Below, one piece after another: positions 1 through 9,220 of a stretch of 64,000 nt of DNA. The notes below the pieces were generated by a model. That model did not search any database. It had not been told where the DNA came from and saw nothing but the letters and a program-made list of their open reading frames with translations. The position numbers and the translations under genes are program-made. The number at the start of each line of letters is the position of its first letter. Position 1 is the stretch's first letter. Origin of the DNA: an uncultured Burkholderiales bacterium (GTDB lineage Bacteria; Pseudomonadota; Gammaproteobacteria; Burkholderiales; Burkholderiaceae); the NCBI GenBank assembly GCA_946480465.1, contig CAMLJY010000009.1, positions 62,001 to 126,000 on the forward strand, read 5' to 3'.

Positions 1-699
1 GCCACGGTGTCGACCACCGCCGCCAACCCGGCCATCAACCCGAAGATCCCCTACGACCCGCTGACGGATTTCACGCCCATCATCAACGTGGCCGCCACGC
101 CGAACGTGATCGCGGTGCACCCGTCGTTCCCGGCCAAGGACTACGCCGGCTTCATGGCCGAGCTGCAGAAGCATCCTGGCAAGTACAGCTTCGCCAGCTC
201 GGGCGCCGGCGGCATCGGCCACCTGCAGATGGAGCTCTTCAAGAGCATGACGAAGACCTTCATCACCCACATTCCGTACCGCGGTGCCGGTCCCGCGCTG
301 AACGACACCGTGGCCGGCCAGGTGCCGATCATCTTCGACAACCTGCCCTCGGCCCTGCCCTTCATCAAGGACGGCCGGCTGGTGCCCATCGTCGTCGCCG
401 CGCCGCAGCGCCTGGCGGTGCTGCCCAACGTGCCGACCTTCGCGGAGGTGAAGCTGCCGGTGGTGAACCGCATGGCCTACTACGGCGTCTACGGGCCGAA
501 GAACCTGCCGAAGGACGTGGTCGACAAGGTGAATGCCGCGGTGAAGAAGACGCTCGAACTGCCCGAAGTCAGGAAGCGCATCGAAGGCACGGGCTCGCTG
601 ATCGTCGCCAACACGCCGGCGGAGTTCGCCGAGCAGATCAAGGCCGAGCTGGTCGTCTACAAGAAGGTGGTGCAGCTGCAGCGGCTGACGCTGGAGTGA
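1..699 (+). CDS. Bug-family tripartite tricarboxylate transporter substrate-binding protein, 5' truncated
   Basis: C-terminal part of a periplasmic solute-binding protein of the Bug/TctC family, which delivers carboxylates and similar small molecules to TctAB-type carriers. The frame is open from the window edge, so the signal peptide and first lobe lie outside. Visible family features are the entry segment PLTDFTPI, the ligand-loop type stretch [34 protein letters not shown], and a C-terminal segment ending in a helix. Bug proteins are greatly amplified in Burkholderiales and often sit as orphans, so the substrate cannot be predicted. No transporter partner is visible downstream. Confidence 0.9.
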   Translation, partial: ATVSTTAANPAINPKIPYDPLTDFTPIINVAATPNVIAVHPSFPAKDYAGFMAELQKHPGKYSFASSGAGGIGHLQMELFKSMTKTFITHIPYRGAGPALNDTVAGQVPIIFDNLPSALPFIKDGRLVPIVVAAPQRLAVLPNVPTFAEVKLPVVNRMAYYGVYGPKNLPKDVVDKVNAAVKKTLELPEVRKRIEGTGSLIVANTPAEFAEQIKAELVVYKKVVQLQRLTLE

Positions 700-939
700 A
701 GAGCCTGTGAAGCATTCCGGCGCGCCCGCTCGTGCGCCCCGGGCGGCGCCGCTCGTCGCTGCAAAGCCTTGATGGGGGAACGGCCACACCTGCGGCTTGG
801 TGTCTAGATCGGCACCGTCTGGGACACCCGCTCGGACGCGCCGGAACACTTCACAGGCGCTGACGCCGGCAAGCGCTGCACCTGGCGCCTGAAGAACGTG
901 GCCGGCTGCCATGCCGGCCGCTTCGTCTTCAGTGGCGGC

Positions 940-2061
940 TCACGGCGCGCTGCCGCTCATCCAGGCCCGGCGGATGGCCGCGCCGCAGGCGGCCGACTCG
1001 TTGCCGCTGCCGAAGATTGCCGTGCGCGCGACGATGCCGTAGAACGAGCGGGACGCGTCGATCCAGGGATAGAACCCGAAGGCGCCGGCGCTGCTGAACG
1101 CGCCGTCGCCGCGCGTGGGATCGTCCTCCACCCAGTGGCCGATCGAGTAGTGCCAGCTCTCCGTGGCGATCGGCGAATAGGTGGCGGTGGGGCAGGTCTG
1201 CGGATTGGTGCACACCGGGTGGTGGCCGAGCAGGCTGCCCATCCTCAGTTGCCGGCCGAGCAGCTTGCGCAGGAAGAGCGCGTAGTCCTTCGCGCTGGTG
1301 CGCGCACCGCCGGCGGGCTGCGGCTGGCTGAAGCTGAGCGCGATGTCGGTGCCCAGCACGCGCCGCATTTCCGTCGCCAGCGCGGCGTTGTTCATCGCGC
1401 CCAGCGCCATGCCGGGCGAGGGCAGTGACGCGTGCTTCTGCATGTGGCCGCCGTCGTAGTGGAAGCGGCCGATCTCCGATGGTGTCTGCACTCCGTTGCT
1501 GCCGCGGGCCAGGCAGGAGGCCACGGTGTCGTTCTGCTGGCAACCGGTGAGCGCGGGCAGGCTGACGTAGCCGCTGCGGAAGTTCAGGAACTCGACGTCC
1601 TCCGCGGTCAGCGCGCCGCCGCGCTGCTCGGCCACGTAGGCCCCATAGAGCCATTTGGTGGCCGAGGCGATGTTCATCACCGTGCCCGCTTCGTACACCG
1701 TGCCGTTGCCTGCTGCATTCACCGAGCCGCCCGCCATGCGCTGGGTCTTGTCGCCCACCTCCCAGTAGAACGGGCGGATGGCCGTGCAGGCGTTGCCGCT
1801 GCCCTCGGCCACCGCGGTGGCCGCGGCGATGCGGGCGGCGGTGTCCGCGGGAGGCGTCAGGCTCAGGATGGTGAGGCGGCCGTCGGCATCGAGCCGCGCC
1901 GTGAAGTTTCGGTAGACCTGGCCGCCGACGTCGATGGTCGGCACGCTCAGCACCTGCGTCTGGACGTCGAAGCTGGCCTGCGCGGCGGCGTCGCCGGCAG
2001 CGAGGCCGCCGCCCAGCGCGAGAGTGGCTGCGGCGGTGGCGTGGAGGGCTGGGCCGTGCAT
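940..2061 (-). CDS. Secreted serine hydrolase, beta-lactamase/penicillin-binding-like (SxxK)
   Basis: A 373-residue exported protein. The N-terminus is a Sec-type signal (ATAAATLALGGGLAAGDAAA), and a GGGAGA ribosome site lies just before the chosen ATG. The mature part has SATK in the context MNIASATKWLYGAYVAE, the Ser-x-x-Lys nucleophile motif of class C beta-lactamase-like serine hydrolases, and later SAKDYALFLRKLL, where a YxN-like motif would sit (here Tyr-Ala-Leu). Several cysteines (CQQNDTVASC, CTNPQTC) suggest disulfides in the periplasm. Substrate unknown: peptidoglycan, an ester or an amide are all possible. The gene is divergent from xerD across about 150 bases. Confidence 0.7.
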   Translation of the reverse strand: MHGPALHATAAATLALGGGLAAGDAAAQASFDVQTQVLSVPTIDVGGQVYRNFTARLDADGRLTILSLTPPADTAARIAAATAVAEGSGNACTAIRPFYWEVGDKTQRMAGGSVNAAGNGTVYEAGTVMNIASATKWLYGAYVAEQRGGALTAEDVEFLNFRSGYVSLPALTGCQQNDTVASCLARGSNGVQTPSEIGRFHYDGGHMQKHASLPSPGMALGAMNNAALATEMRRVLGTDIALSFSQPQPAGGARTSAKDYALFLRKLLGRQLRMGSLLGHHPVCTNPQTCPTATYSPIATESWHYSIGHWVEDDPTRGDGAFSSAGAFGFYPWIDASRSFYGIVARTAIFGSGNESAACGAAIRRAWMSGSAP

Positions 2062-2214
2062 GGGTTCTCCCTGGATCTCCCGGAGACTCTCCCGGGGGCG
2101 CGCCGTATTCTTCGCGCCCTGCGGGCGCAGTTGCATGTGCCGCGGGTTCCTCGCATGTAAAGAATTGCGGCCGTGTCGGTAGACTCGCGCGGAATTTTCC
2201 CCAGTTCGTGCCCC

Positions 2215-3150
2215 ATGGATGGCCCCGCCACTGCCATGCCGGAACACCACCCGGCCCTGCACAGCAGCCGACGCGCGATCGACCGCTTCGTCGACGCGCT
2301 GTGGATCGAGGACGGCCTGGCACGCCTGACGCTGGAGGCCTACCGCCGCGACCTGTCGCTGTATGCCCATTGGCTGGCCGAGCAGAACGCACGCGCCATC
2401 GACGCCAGCACCGAGGTCGACCTGCTGGGCTACATCGCCGCGCGCCACGCGGACACGCGGGCCACCACCGCGAACCGCCGGCTCACGGTCTTCAAGCGTT
2501 ATTTCCGCTGGGCGGTGCGCGAGCGCCTGGTCGACGCCGATCCCACGCTGCGCCTGGGCACGGCGCGGCAGCCGATGCGGGTGCCGAAGACGCTGTCCGA
2601 AGCGCAGGTGGAGGCCCTGCTGGCCGCGCCCGACATCGAGGACATGCTGGGCCTGCGTGACCGCGCGATGCTGGAGCTGATGTACGCCAGCGGCCTGCGC
2701 GTCAGCGAGCTGGTGGAGCTGAAGACCGTGCGCATCGGCCTCAACGAAGGCGTGGTCAGCGTGCTGGGCAAGGGCAGCAAGGAGCGCCTGGTGCCCTTCG
2801 GCGCCGAGGCGCAGACCTGGATCGAGCGCTACCTGGCCGAGGCCCGCGGTGCCATCCTGAAGGGTCGGCACAGCGATGCCCTGTTCGTCACCGGCCGCGG
2901 TGCCGGCATGACGCGGCAGATGTTCTGGACCCTGGTCAAGCGGCATGCGCAAGCGGCCGGCATCCACGTGCCCTTGTCGCCACACACGCTGCGCCACGCC
3001 TTCGCCACCCACCTGCTGAACCACGGTGCCGACCTGCGCGCGGTGCAGATGCTGCTGGGGCATGCCGACATCTCGACGACGACGATCTACACCCACGTCG
3101 CGCGGGAGCGCTTGCGCCAGCTGCACGCCAAGCACCATCCGCGCGGCTGA
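2215..3150 (+). CDS. xerD: Tyrosine recombinase XerD
   Basis: Site-specific recombinase of the XerC/XerD pair, which resolves chromosome dimers at dif during cell division. An N-terminal SAM-like core-binding domain (about residues 15-105) is followed by the catalytic domain. The catalytic set is visible: Arg near 162 (ASGLRVSEL), Lys in GKGSKERLVP, His-x-x-Arg in HTLRHAFATHLL, His in LLGHADISTTTIY, and the nucleophile Tyr near 292. At 311 residues it is slightly longer than typical XerD; the second ATG at 2236 would give 304 and is an equally possible start, since neither has a strong ribosome site. There is no integrase-type neighbourhood, so this is the housekeeping enzyme. Confidence 0.92.
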   Translation: MDGPATAMPEHHPALHSSRRAIDRFVDALWIEDGLARLTLEAYRRDLSLYAHWLAEQNARAIDASTEVDLLGYIAARHADTRATTANRRLTVFKRYFRWAVRERLVDADPTLRLGTARQPMRVPKTLSEAQVEALLAAPDIEDMLGLRDRAMLELMYASGLRVSELVELKTVRIGLNEGVVSVLGKGSKERLVPFGAEAQTWIERYLAEARGAILKGRHSDALFVTGRGAGMTRQMFWTLVKRHAQAAGIHVPLSPHTLRHAFATHLLNHGADLRAVQMLLGHADISTTTIYTHVARERLRQLHAKHHPRG

Positions 3151-3154
3151 GTGC

Positions 3155-3180
3155 CGGGCCGCCCGCGCTGGCGCGGCCCG
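3155..3180 (+). terminator. GC-rich hairpin after xerD
   Basis: Perfect 8-base arms CGGGCCGC / GCGGCCCG enclose a 10-base loop, starting a few bases after the xerD stop and lying between two convergent genes. There is no T-tract, so intrinsic termination is only suggested. Confidence 0.3.
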
Positions 3181-3248
3181 TACCCGCGGAGGAACCGCCC
3201 GGGCCGGCCGGAGCGCCGCCGGACAGCCTGCGGTGACCGGGCAGTGAC

Positions 3249-4133
3249 TCAGGGCCGCAGCACGTCCCGCACGAAAGCGGCGGTCGCGTCCCGTGCCGCG
3301 GGCAGGTTCAGCAGCGTGTGCGGCGCGCCTGGAATCAGCACGATGGTGGCGCGCGGGTGGGCGGCCAGCGCCTGCGCGCAGTGGCCCTGCGCGTGGGCGC
3401 GGCCAAGCCAGGCATTGGAGGGCGAGAAGTACGGGTCGGTGCTGCTGATGACGTTGAGCACCGGCAGCGCAGGCGCCGTTACGGTGCGCGCGCCGTCGAC
3501 GAAGTAGTTGTCCTCGCAGCTCCAGGCGTAGATGAGCCGGCCGGCGAAGCCTTCGCCGGCATGTCGGGCGACCGCGACCGCGCCTTCGCTGGCGCCGGCC
3601 AGCACGATGCGCGAGCGGTCCACCCAGGGAGCGGCGCGCAGCGCATCGAGCATCGGGCCGATCTCGCTGGCGCGCAGCGCATGGAGGCGCTCGTAGGTGG
3701 CACGGTCGATCGGCGAGGTGTAGGTCAGCCGGTCCGGCAGCGCGAAGGAGTCCGGCGCGACGCTGGCCACGCCCAGTCCCGCGAGCCAGCGCTGCCACTC
3801 GCCGATGGCTTTCAAGCCCAGGCCGCTGGAGCCGTGCAGGAACAGCACCACCGGCAGCTGCGCGCCGGGCTGGGTGGTCGGCCGGTCGCGCCAGGCGCCC
3901 ACGAACACGCTGCCACCGGTGGCAGCACCGGGCAGCGCCAGCTGCGCGCCGGCGACCAGCGCGGCGCGGGAGGCGCCGTCGTGCACCGTGACGTGGCCCT
4001 TGATGCTGCCCGCGGGAGCGGCAGCGACCGGGGCTGTCGCCGGCGCGGTCGCGCAGGCGGCGGCGAGCACCGCGGCGGGCAGGGCAATGCAGATGGCGGG
4101 CAGGCGGCGGCAGCGGGTTGGCACGGTGGGCAT
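3249..4133 (-). CDS. Putative lipoprotein alpha/beta hydrolase (dienelactone hydrolase-like)
   Basis: A 294-residue exported hydrolase. The start at 4133 places a signal peptide first (LPAICIALPAAVLAAAC), with a weak lipobox whose Cys may be lipidated. The alpha/beta hydrolase fold is shown by VVLFLHGSSGLG (oxyanion strand), the nucleophile elbow GASEGAVA (GxSxG), an Asp in STDPYFS and a His in PGAPHTLL, which together make a plausible Ser-Asp-His triad. Substrate unknown; the closest family assignment is the dienelactone hydrolase group. It is divergent from a LysR-type regulator 101 bases away, a typical arrangement in which the regulator controls the neighbour. Confidence 0.7.
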   Translation of the reverse strand: MPTVPTRCRRLPAICIALPAAVLAAACATAPATAPVAAAPAGSIKGHVTVHDGASRAALVAGAQLALPGAATGGSVFVGAWRDRPTTQPGAQLPVVLFLHGSSGLGLKAIGEWQRWLAGLGVASVAPDSFALPDRLTYTSPIDRATYERLHALRASEIGPMLDALRAAPWVDRSRIVLAGASEGAVAVARHAGEGFAGRLIYAWSCEDNYFVDGARTVTAPALPVLNVISSTDPYFSPSNAWLGRAHAQGHCAQALAAHPRATIVLIPGAPHTLLNLPAARDATAAFVRDVLRP

Positions 4134-4206
4134 CGTCGGGCTCCAAGTCGGTGGGAGAGGGGCGTGCCGCCACTGTAGAAACGCCGCCGTCGGCCGTGAA
4201 CTGCAT

Positions 4207-4220
4207 AATGCGCCGGCATT
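4207..4220. promoter_or_regulatory. Candidate LysR-type operator
   Basis: The dyad AATGC-GCCG-GCATT lies in the divergent hydrolase/LysR promoter region, ending 14 bases before the LysR start codon. LysR-type proteins bind imperfect dyads of this size in such positions. Assignment is by position and symmetry only. Confidence 0.35.
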
Positions 4221-4234
4221 CATGTGATGACTGC

Positions 4235-5176
4235 ATGAATCTAAGCCAGCGCCAGCTCCAGCTGTTCACCACCACCGCCGACACGCTGAACCTATCCCGT
4301 GCCAGCGAGCGGCTGCACCTGTCGCAGCCGGCGCTGTCGCGTGCGCTGCAGGCGCTGGAGTCGCAGCTCGGCGTAACGCTGTTCCACCGCAGCACGCGGC
4401 ACATCGAGCTCACGGCCGATGGCCGGCGCTTCCTGCCGCATGCCAAGCGCCTGCTGGACGATCTCCAGCAGGCCGTGGCCGAGTTGCGTGGCCGCGATGC
4501 CGGTGTCGGTGTCGGTGGCCGCGTCAGCCTGATGGTAGGAACGGCCTTCGGCTGCAGCGTGCTGCCGCACGCGCTGCGCTTGCTGGCGCAGCGCCATCCG
4601 GCGGTGAAGGTGGAACTGACCGATGCCAACAGCGGCGCCATCACCGCCGCCGCCGTGGCCGGCGACGTGGACTTCGGCATCGGCTCGGTCGTCGGCCCGG
4701 CCCCGGGGCTGCAGCTTCAACCGCTGGTGTCGGCGGCGCTGGGGCTGGTGTGGAACCGCGCGGTGCACCAGGTGCCGAAGCGGCCGACGCCGCGCAGCAC
4801 CGCCGGCCTGCCGCTGATCAAGGAGTCGGAGGACACCAGCATCATGCAGCTGCTGCGGGCGCACGGCTCGCCCTGGGCGCAGACGATGGAAGGCGGCCTG
4901 CAGACCTCCAGCCTGGCGCTGCAGCTGGCGCTGGTGCAGGCGGGGCTGGGCGTGAGCGTGATCTCCGCACTCGGCGCCAGCCACCCGCAGGCGGCGGGCC
5001 TGGGCTTCGCGCCGTTCACGCCGGCCATCGAGCGCCACGTGCAGCTGATGTGGCGGCGCGACCGCCCGCCGCGCCCGGCCGCCCGCGCACTGGCCCAGGC
5101 GGTGCAGGACGCGCTGGCGCAGCCGCTGGGCCTGCACCGCCGCGTGCGCCCGGCGGCCGCGGAACTCAGCGGTTGA
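4235..5176 (+). CDS. LysR-family transcriptional regulator
   Basis: A 313-residue LysR-type regulator. The N-terminal winged helix-turn-helix (residues 1-60) is typical: RQLQLFTTTADTLNLSRASE, then LSQPALSRALQALESQLG and LFHRSTRHIELTADG. The remainder is the two-lobed periplasmic-binding-protein-like effector domain; the effector is not predictable. The start was chosen where the HTH begins. The gene is divergent from the lipoprotein hydrolase, its probable target, and its 3' end overlaps the convergent Lrp-type gene by 11 bases. Confidence 0.9.
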   Translation: MNLSQRQLQLFTTTADTLNLSRASERLHLSQPALSRALQALESQLGVTLFHRSTRHIELTADGRRFLPHAKRLLDDLQQAVAELRGRDAGVGVGGRVSLMVGTAFGCSVLPHALRLLAQRHPAVKVELTDANSGAITAAAVAGDVDFGIGSVVGPAPGLQLQPLVSAALGLVWNRAVHQVPKRPTPRSTAGLPLIKESEDTSIMQLLRAHGSPWAQTMEGGLQTSSLALQLALVQAGLGVSVISALGASHPQAAGLGFAPFTPAIERHVQLMWRRDRPPRPAARALAQAVQDALAQPLGLHRRVRPAAAELSG

Positions 5177-5633
5177 CGGGCAGCGGCGCCGCCGGCTTCA
5201 CCTCTTCCATGCAGATCATCGAGCGCACGTCGGCGATGCCCGGCGTCTGCATCAGCCGGTCGGTCAGGAATTGCGACAGCGACTTCAGGTCTGGTGCCAC
5301 CACCTTCAGCAGGTAGTCGTAGTCGCCGGAGACGGTGTGGCATTCCAGGATCTGCGCGAAGCTGCGGATCGTGGCCTCGATCTCGCGCACGCGGTCGAAC
5401 TTGCCGCCGTCGATGTTGAGGCTGACGTAGGCAGTGACCTGGAAACCCAGGCTTTCGCCATGCACCAGCGCGCGGTAGCCTCGGATGACGCCGCGCTCTT
5501 CCAGTGCACGCACGCGGCGCAGGCACTGCGGCGCCGACAGGTGCACGCGCGCCGCCAGGTCGACGTTCGACATCCGCCCGTCCGCCTGCAGAAACGAAAG
5601 GATCTTGCGATCAATGGAGTCGAGCTCGTCCAT
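5166..5633 (-). CDS. Lrp/AsnC-family transcriptional regulator
   Basis: A 155-residue protein of normal family length. The N-terminal HTH (LDSIDRKILSFLQADGRMSN, then LSAPQCLRRVRALEERGVI) is followed by the RAM/AsnC ligand domain (AYVSLNIDGGKFDRVREIE, then CHTVSGDYDYLLKVVAPD), which binds amino acids and builds dimers to octamers. It resembles Lrp-like activators of amino-acid catabolism rather than global Lrp; the ligand is not predictable. The gene is divergent from marC across 244 bases that contain a CGCAAG/CTTGCG inverted repeat, a possible own operator. Confidence 0.92.
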   Translation of the reverse strand: MDELDSIDRKILSFLQADGRMSNVDLAARVHLSAPQCLRRVRALEERGVIRGYRALVHGESLGFQVTAYVSLNIDGGKFDRVREIEATIRSFAQILECHTVSGDYDYLLKVVAPDLKSLSQFLTDRLMQTPGIADVRSMICMEEVKPAAPLPVNR

Positions 5634-5690
5634 CGCGACGTATGCCTGAATGCGGATGAAAGATTATTGCGTCGATCGCTCGCTGGCCAT

Positions 5691-5712
5691 CGCAAGTGGC
5701 AAGCATCTTGCG
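5691..5712. promoter_or_regulatory. Inverted repeat between the Lrp-type gene and marC
   Basis: Perfect 6-base arms CGCAAG / CTTGCG are separated by 10 bases in the divergent promoter region of the Lrp-type gene. Lrp proteins often autoregulate through degenerate palindromes of about 15-22 bases. There is no other support. Confidence 0.25.
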
Positions 5713-5877
5713 TCGCGGCCTGCCTACCATCGCGCACTGTTGTCTTCAGTGGGCGCGGCACAACCGGCCTGGCCCGGCCCCCAGGGGGCAGGGGCCTCGA
5801 GACCGGCCTGTCGGATCCGGCGCACACGGACGAGGAGGCCACCGCGGCGTGCGGTGGCGGGAGAACGATGAACCGCC

Positions 5878-6477
5878 ATGGACCACAGCTTCGTTTCGGC
5901 CTTCGTGCTGCTGCTGCTGGTGCTCGACCCCTTCGGGAGCCTGCCGATCTTCATCTCGGTGCTCAAGGGCGTGGCGCCCGAACGGCGCACCCGTGTGGCG
6001 CTGCGCGAGACGCTGATCGCCTTTGCGGTGCTGCTGCTGTTCATGCTGGGGGGCCAGGGCTTCCTGAGCCTGATGCGCCTGTCGGAGCGGTCGCTGGAGG
6101 TGGCCGGCGGCGTGATCCTGCTGATCATTTCCATCCGCATGATCTTCAGCGGCGGCGCCGAGGTCTACGCCAGCGACTCGCAGCGCGAGCCGCTGATCTT
6201 CCCGCTGGCGGTGCCCTTGCTGGCCGGGCCGTCGGCGATGGCGACCGTGCTGCTGCTGGCCTCGCGGCAGCCGGAGGGCCTGCTGCACTGGATCGGGGCG
6301 CTGACGCTGGCGATGGCCTTGTCCGGCCTGGTGCTGCTGACGGCCGACCGCATCCGGCGCTGGCTGGGCTCGTCGATGGTGTCCGCCATCGAGAAGCTGA
6401 TGGGCCTGGTGCTCACCGCGATTGCCGTCGAAATGGTGCTGGCCGGCCTGAAGCGCTATTTCTTTGACGCCCCATGA
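5878..6477 (+). CDS. MarC-family inner-membrane protein
   Basis: A 199-residue integral membrane protein with six hydrophobic segments, full length for the MarC family. Family landmarks are FVLLLLVLDPFGSLPIF near the N-terminus, GGVILLIISIRMIFSG in the middle, FPLAVPLLAGPSAMATV and the closing LTAIAVEMVLAGLKRYF. MarC proteins were once linked to multiple antibiotic resistance, but that role was withdrawn; some relatives affect amino-acid export. The gene is divergent from the Lrp-type regulator, so control by that regulator is plausible but only inferred. Confidence 0.88.
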   Translation: MDHSFVSAFVLLLLVLDPFGSLPIFISVLKGVAPERRTRVALRETLIAFAVLLLFMLGGQGFLSLMRLSERSLEVAGGVILLIISIRMIFSGGAEVYASDSQREPLIFPLAVPLLAGPSAMATVLLLASRQPEGLLHWIGALTLAMALSGLVLLTADRIRRWLGSSMVSAIEKLMGLVLTAIAVEMVLAGLKRYFFDAP

Positions 6478-6613
6478 GGCCAGCAAGCGAGTTATTCGCT
6501 ACCCCCGCAAACCTAGAATCCCGCGGCCCCAAGGCTTGCCTAGGCAAGTGCGGTGACCCACCGCGTTCTTTCACCCTCCCTCATCGAGACCGTTGCGAAA
6601 GGTTCAACCCACC

Positions 6614-7405
6614 ATGAAGTTCATGCAGTCGCTGACCCGCCGTGCCCTCCTTTCCACCGCTGCCGCCGCTGCCATGGCCGGCGCGGTGGCCGTGCCGGCC
6701 CAGGCCCGCACGCTCGAGGCGATCAAGAAGGACGGCAAGATCATCATCGCCACCGAGGGGCAGTACGCACCGTTCAACTTCTTCGAGAACAAGAAGCCCG
6801 CCGGCTTCGAGATCGAGGTGGCCGAGGCCATCGCCGCCAAGATGGGCGTGAAGGTGGAGTGGAAGGCGCTGAGCTTCGACGCGCTGCTGACTGGCCTGAA
6901 GCAGGACCGCTGGGACATGGTGATCGCCTCGCACGGCATCACGCCCGAGCGTTCGAAGGCCGTCACCTTCGCCGACCCGCACTACTGCTCGGGCGGCGTC
7001 ATCGTCGCCAAGGACGCGGCGATCAAGAGCGCCAAGGACCTGGCCGGCAAGACCGTGGCGGTGCAGACCGGCACGAGCTACCAGGACAACGTCAAGAAGG
7101 TTGCCAAGGTCAAGGAGATCAAGAACTTCCCGCAGGACACCGACGCCCGCGCGGCGCTGGTCAGCGGCCGCGTCGATGCCTGGGTGACGGACAAGTTCGT
7201 CGCGCTGCAGTCGCAGCAGGCCAACCCGGGCTCGGGCCTGAACATGGGTGAGTTCCTGTTCGTCGAGCGCATCGCGCCGGCGGTGGCCAAGGGCAACACC
7301 GCGCTGGCGGCCGAGATCAACAAGGCGCTGGCGGCCATCATGGCTGACGGCAGCTACGAGAAGATTTCGCAGAAGTTCTTCAAGGAAGACATCCGCTGCA
7401 AGTGA
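6614..7405 (+). CDS. Polar amino-acid ABC transporter, periplasmic binding protein
   Basis: A 263-residue family 3 solute-binding protein. It has a Sec signal peptide (ALLSTAAAAAMAGAVAVPAQA), then the domain opening ATEGQYAPFNFFE, FEIEVAEAIAAKMGVKVEW, a central DRWDMVIASHGITPERSKAV and AVQTGTSYQDN. These match the GlnH/ArtJ/FliY group, which binds polar or basic amino acids or cystine; the exact ligand is not readable. It is the first gene of an importer operon with the permease and ATPase downstream. A TAGAAT hexamer near 6514 is a possible -10 element without a convincing -35. Confidence 0.93.
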   Translation: MKFMQSLTRRALLSTAAAAAMAGAVAVPAQARTLEAIKKDGKIIIATEGQYAPFNFFENKKPAGFEIEVAEAIAAKMGVKVEWKALSFDALLTGLKQDRWDMVIASHGITPERSKAVTFADPHYCSGGVIVAKDAAIKSAKDLAGKTVAVQTGTSYQDNVKKVAKVKEIKNFPQDTDARAALVSGRVDAWVTDKFVALQSQQANPGSGLNMGEFLFVERIAPAVAKGNTALAAEINKALAAIMADGSYEKISQKFFKEDIRCK

Positions 7406-7415
7406 GCCCACCCCC

Positions 7416-7512
7416 GGGAGCGGCCTGGCGGCCGCTTCCCCCTCAAGGGGGGCGAGCGCGGACGTGGAAGCGCAGCTTCCGCGCCTGGCGAGCGGTCGGG
7501 CCGCAAGGCCCG
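7416..7512 (+). repeat. Chain of intergenic hairpins in the amino-acid transporter operon
   Basis: The 206-base gap between binding protein and permease holds consecutive hairpins: about 10 base pairs at 7416-7425/7430-7439 with one wobble; CCCCCT/AGGGGG at 7438-7443/7446-7451; GGAAGC-GCA-GCTTCC at 7466-7480; and CGGGCC-GCAA-GGCCCG at 7497-7512 with a GNRA-type loop. Further weaker complementarity follows to about 7560. Such elements after a binding-protein gene can protect the upstream message and so raise binding protein over permease. Similar palindromic elements occur as dispersed intergenic repeats in related Burkholderiales, from memory, not checked. Confidence 0.55.
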
Positions 7513-7611
7513 GCGCGGCCTGCAAGGCAGCCCTGCGGCCCGGCAGAGCCGGTTCCGCGGCATCCACTTGGGAAGACCCGCCTCCGCTGACGCTGGGGTT
7601 TGGAGCTGGTG

Positions 7612-8400
7612 ATGGACCGTGTGCTTTCACTTTGGCCGGCCGGGTGGTCGCGCCAGCAGCGCAGCAGCGCGACGATGCTGTCGGCATCGGCGCTGCTGCT
7701 GCTCATCCTGTGGCTGATCCCGATCCCTCTGTCGTGGGCTCCGGAGCCGATCGGCAACAACGCCCAGCTGTTCGCCGAAGGCACGCGCGTGACGGTGCAG
7801 CTGACGATCGTGTCAGGTGTTGTCGGCGTCATCCTGGGCGTGCTGGCGGCGCTGGGCAAGGTGTCTCGCATCGCGCCGCTGCGCTGGATCGCCGGCACCT
7901 ACGTGTGGGTGATGCGCGGCACGCCGCTGTTGGTGCAGGTGCTGTTCGTCTACTTCGCGCTGCCCGAGATCCACCCGCTGTTCCGCATGGACGAGTTCAC
8001 CGCGGCCTGCGTCGCGCTGGCGCTGAACGTCGGCGCCTACAACGCCGAGGCCATCCGTTCCGGCCTGCTGGCGGTGCCCAAGGGGCAGATCGAGGCGGCG
8101 CGCTCGCTGGGCCTGAACCGCTGGTACACCTTCGTCGACGTCACCTTCCCGCAGGCCTTCAAGATCGCGCTGCCCCCGCTGGTCAACAACGTGGTGGCGC
8201 TGCTGAAGGACTCGTCGCTGGCCTTCACCATCGGCGTGGTCGAGCTGACCAACGCCGGCTCGCAGGTCAAGAGCACGTCCTTCCAGGCGGTGCCGGTGTT
8301 CATCGCCACGGCCATCATCTACCTGGTGCTCACCACCGTGATGACGCAGATCTCGGACGCCATCGAACGGCGTTATGACGTGGAAGGGAAGCTGCGATGA
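7612..8400 (+). CDS. Polar amino-acid ABC transporter, permease
   Basis: A 262-residue inner-membrane permease of the HisM/GlnP type. The start is at the ATG preceded by GGAG six bases upstream. Membrane segments are visible ([33 protein letters not shown], and a C-terminal [14 protein letters not shown]), with the EAA loop that docks on the ATPase: [23 protein letters not shown]. The sequence [18 protein letters not shown] is the family hallmark. It overlaps the downstream ATPase start by four bases (ATGA), so the two are translationally coupled. Confidence 0.93.
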   Translation: MDRVLSLWPAGWSRQQRSSATMLSASALLLLILWLIPIPLSWAPEPIGNNAQLFAEGTRVTVQLTIVSGVVGVILGVLAALGKVSRIAPLRWIAGTYVWVMRGTPLLVQVLFVYFALPEIHPLFRMDEFTAACVALALNVGAYNAEAIRSGLLAVPKGQIEAARSLGLNRWYTFVDVTFPQAFKIALPPLVNNVVALLKDSSLAFTIGVVELTNAGSQVKSTSFQAVPVFIATAIIYLVLTTVMTQISDAIERRYDVEGKLR

Positions 8401-9143
8401 GCGCTCCATCGTCTGCCCTCATCACCGTCGAGGGCGTGAACAAGCACTTCGGGCCGCACCACGTGCTGCGCGACGTCTCCACGCATTTCGACGCCGGCAA
8501 GGTCACCGTCATCCTGGGGGCCTCGGGCTCCGGCAAGAGCACGCTGCTGCGCATGCTCAACCGGCTGGAGACGCACGACTCGGGCCGCATCGTCGTCGAT
8601 GGCATCGAGGTCAACGACGACCATGCCGCGCTGGACAAGCTGCGCGCCGAGGTCGGCATGGTGTTCCAGCAGTTCAACCTGTTCCCGCACCTCTCCGTGC
8701 TGGACAACGTCACGCTGGCGCCGCGCCGCGTGCGCAAGCTGGACCGCGCGGCGGCGAATGCCCGCGCGCTGGAACTGCTGGACCGCGTGGGCCTGAAGGC
8801 GCATGCGCACAAGCACCCGTTCCAGCTGTCCGGCGGCCAGCAGCAGCGGGTGGCGATCGCCCGCAGCTTGGCGATGGCGCCCAAGGTGCTGCTGTTCGAC
8901 GAGCCCACGTCCGCGCTGGACCCCGAGATGGTCAAGGAAGTGCTGGACGTGATGAAGGGCCTGGCGAAGACCGGCATGACCATGCTGGTCGTCACGCACG
9001 AGATGGGCTTTGCGCGCGAGGTGGCCGACCGCGTGCTGTTCCTCGACAAGGGCTGCATCGCGGCGGATGCGCCGCCGGATCAGTTCTTCGGCGGGCAGTC
9101 GAACGATCGGATCCGGGCCTTCCTGGGGCAGATCGCGCACTAG
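8397..9143 (+). CDS. Polar amino-acid ABC transporter, ATPase
   Basis: A 248-residue ATP-binding subunit with Walker [11 protein letters not shown]-loop [11 protein letters not shown], signature [16 protein letters not shown], Walker [13 protein letters not shown] and switch His in VVTHEMGFA. This is the GlnQ/HisP subclass, whose typical sequence after Walker B ([11 protein letters not shown]) is present. It completes a binding protein-permease-ATPase importer; only one permease gene is present, so the permease probably works as a homodimer. Confidence 0.95.
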   Translation: MSAPSSALITVEGVNKHFGPHHVLRDVSTHFDAGKVTVILGASGSGKSTLLRMLNRLETHDSGRIVVDGIEVNDDHAALDKLRAEVGMVFQQFNLFPHLSVLDNVTLAPRRVRKLDRAAANARALELLDRVGLKAHAHKHPFQLSGGQQQRVAIARSLAMAPKVLLFDEPTSALDPEMVKEVLDVMKGLAKTGMTMLVVTHEMGFAREVADRVLFLDKGCIAADAPPDQFFGGQSNDRIRAFLGQIAH

Positions 9144-9220
9144 CTACCGCGCGAAGGGCGCGGCCATGCCGGCCCCGTGCCGAGCGCCTGCCCCCTTTGC
9201 GCGCCGCGCTGCCGCGCGCA

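Noticed and set aside
811..940. Protein-like plus-strand stretch (KRCTWRLKNVAGCHAGRFVF) between the Bug protein and the serine hydrolase
   Set aside because: It follows an in-frame stop, has no start or ribosome site, and matches no family I can name; at most a gene relic.
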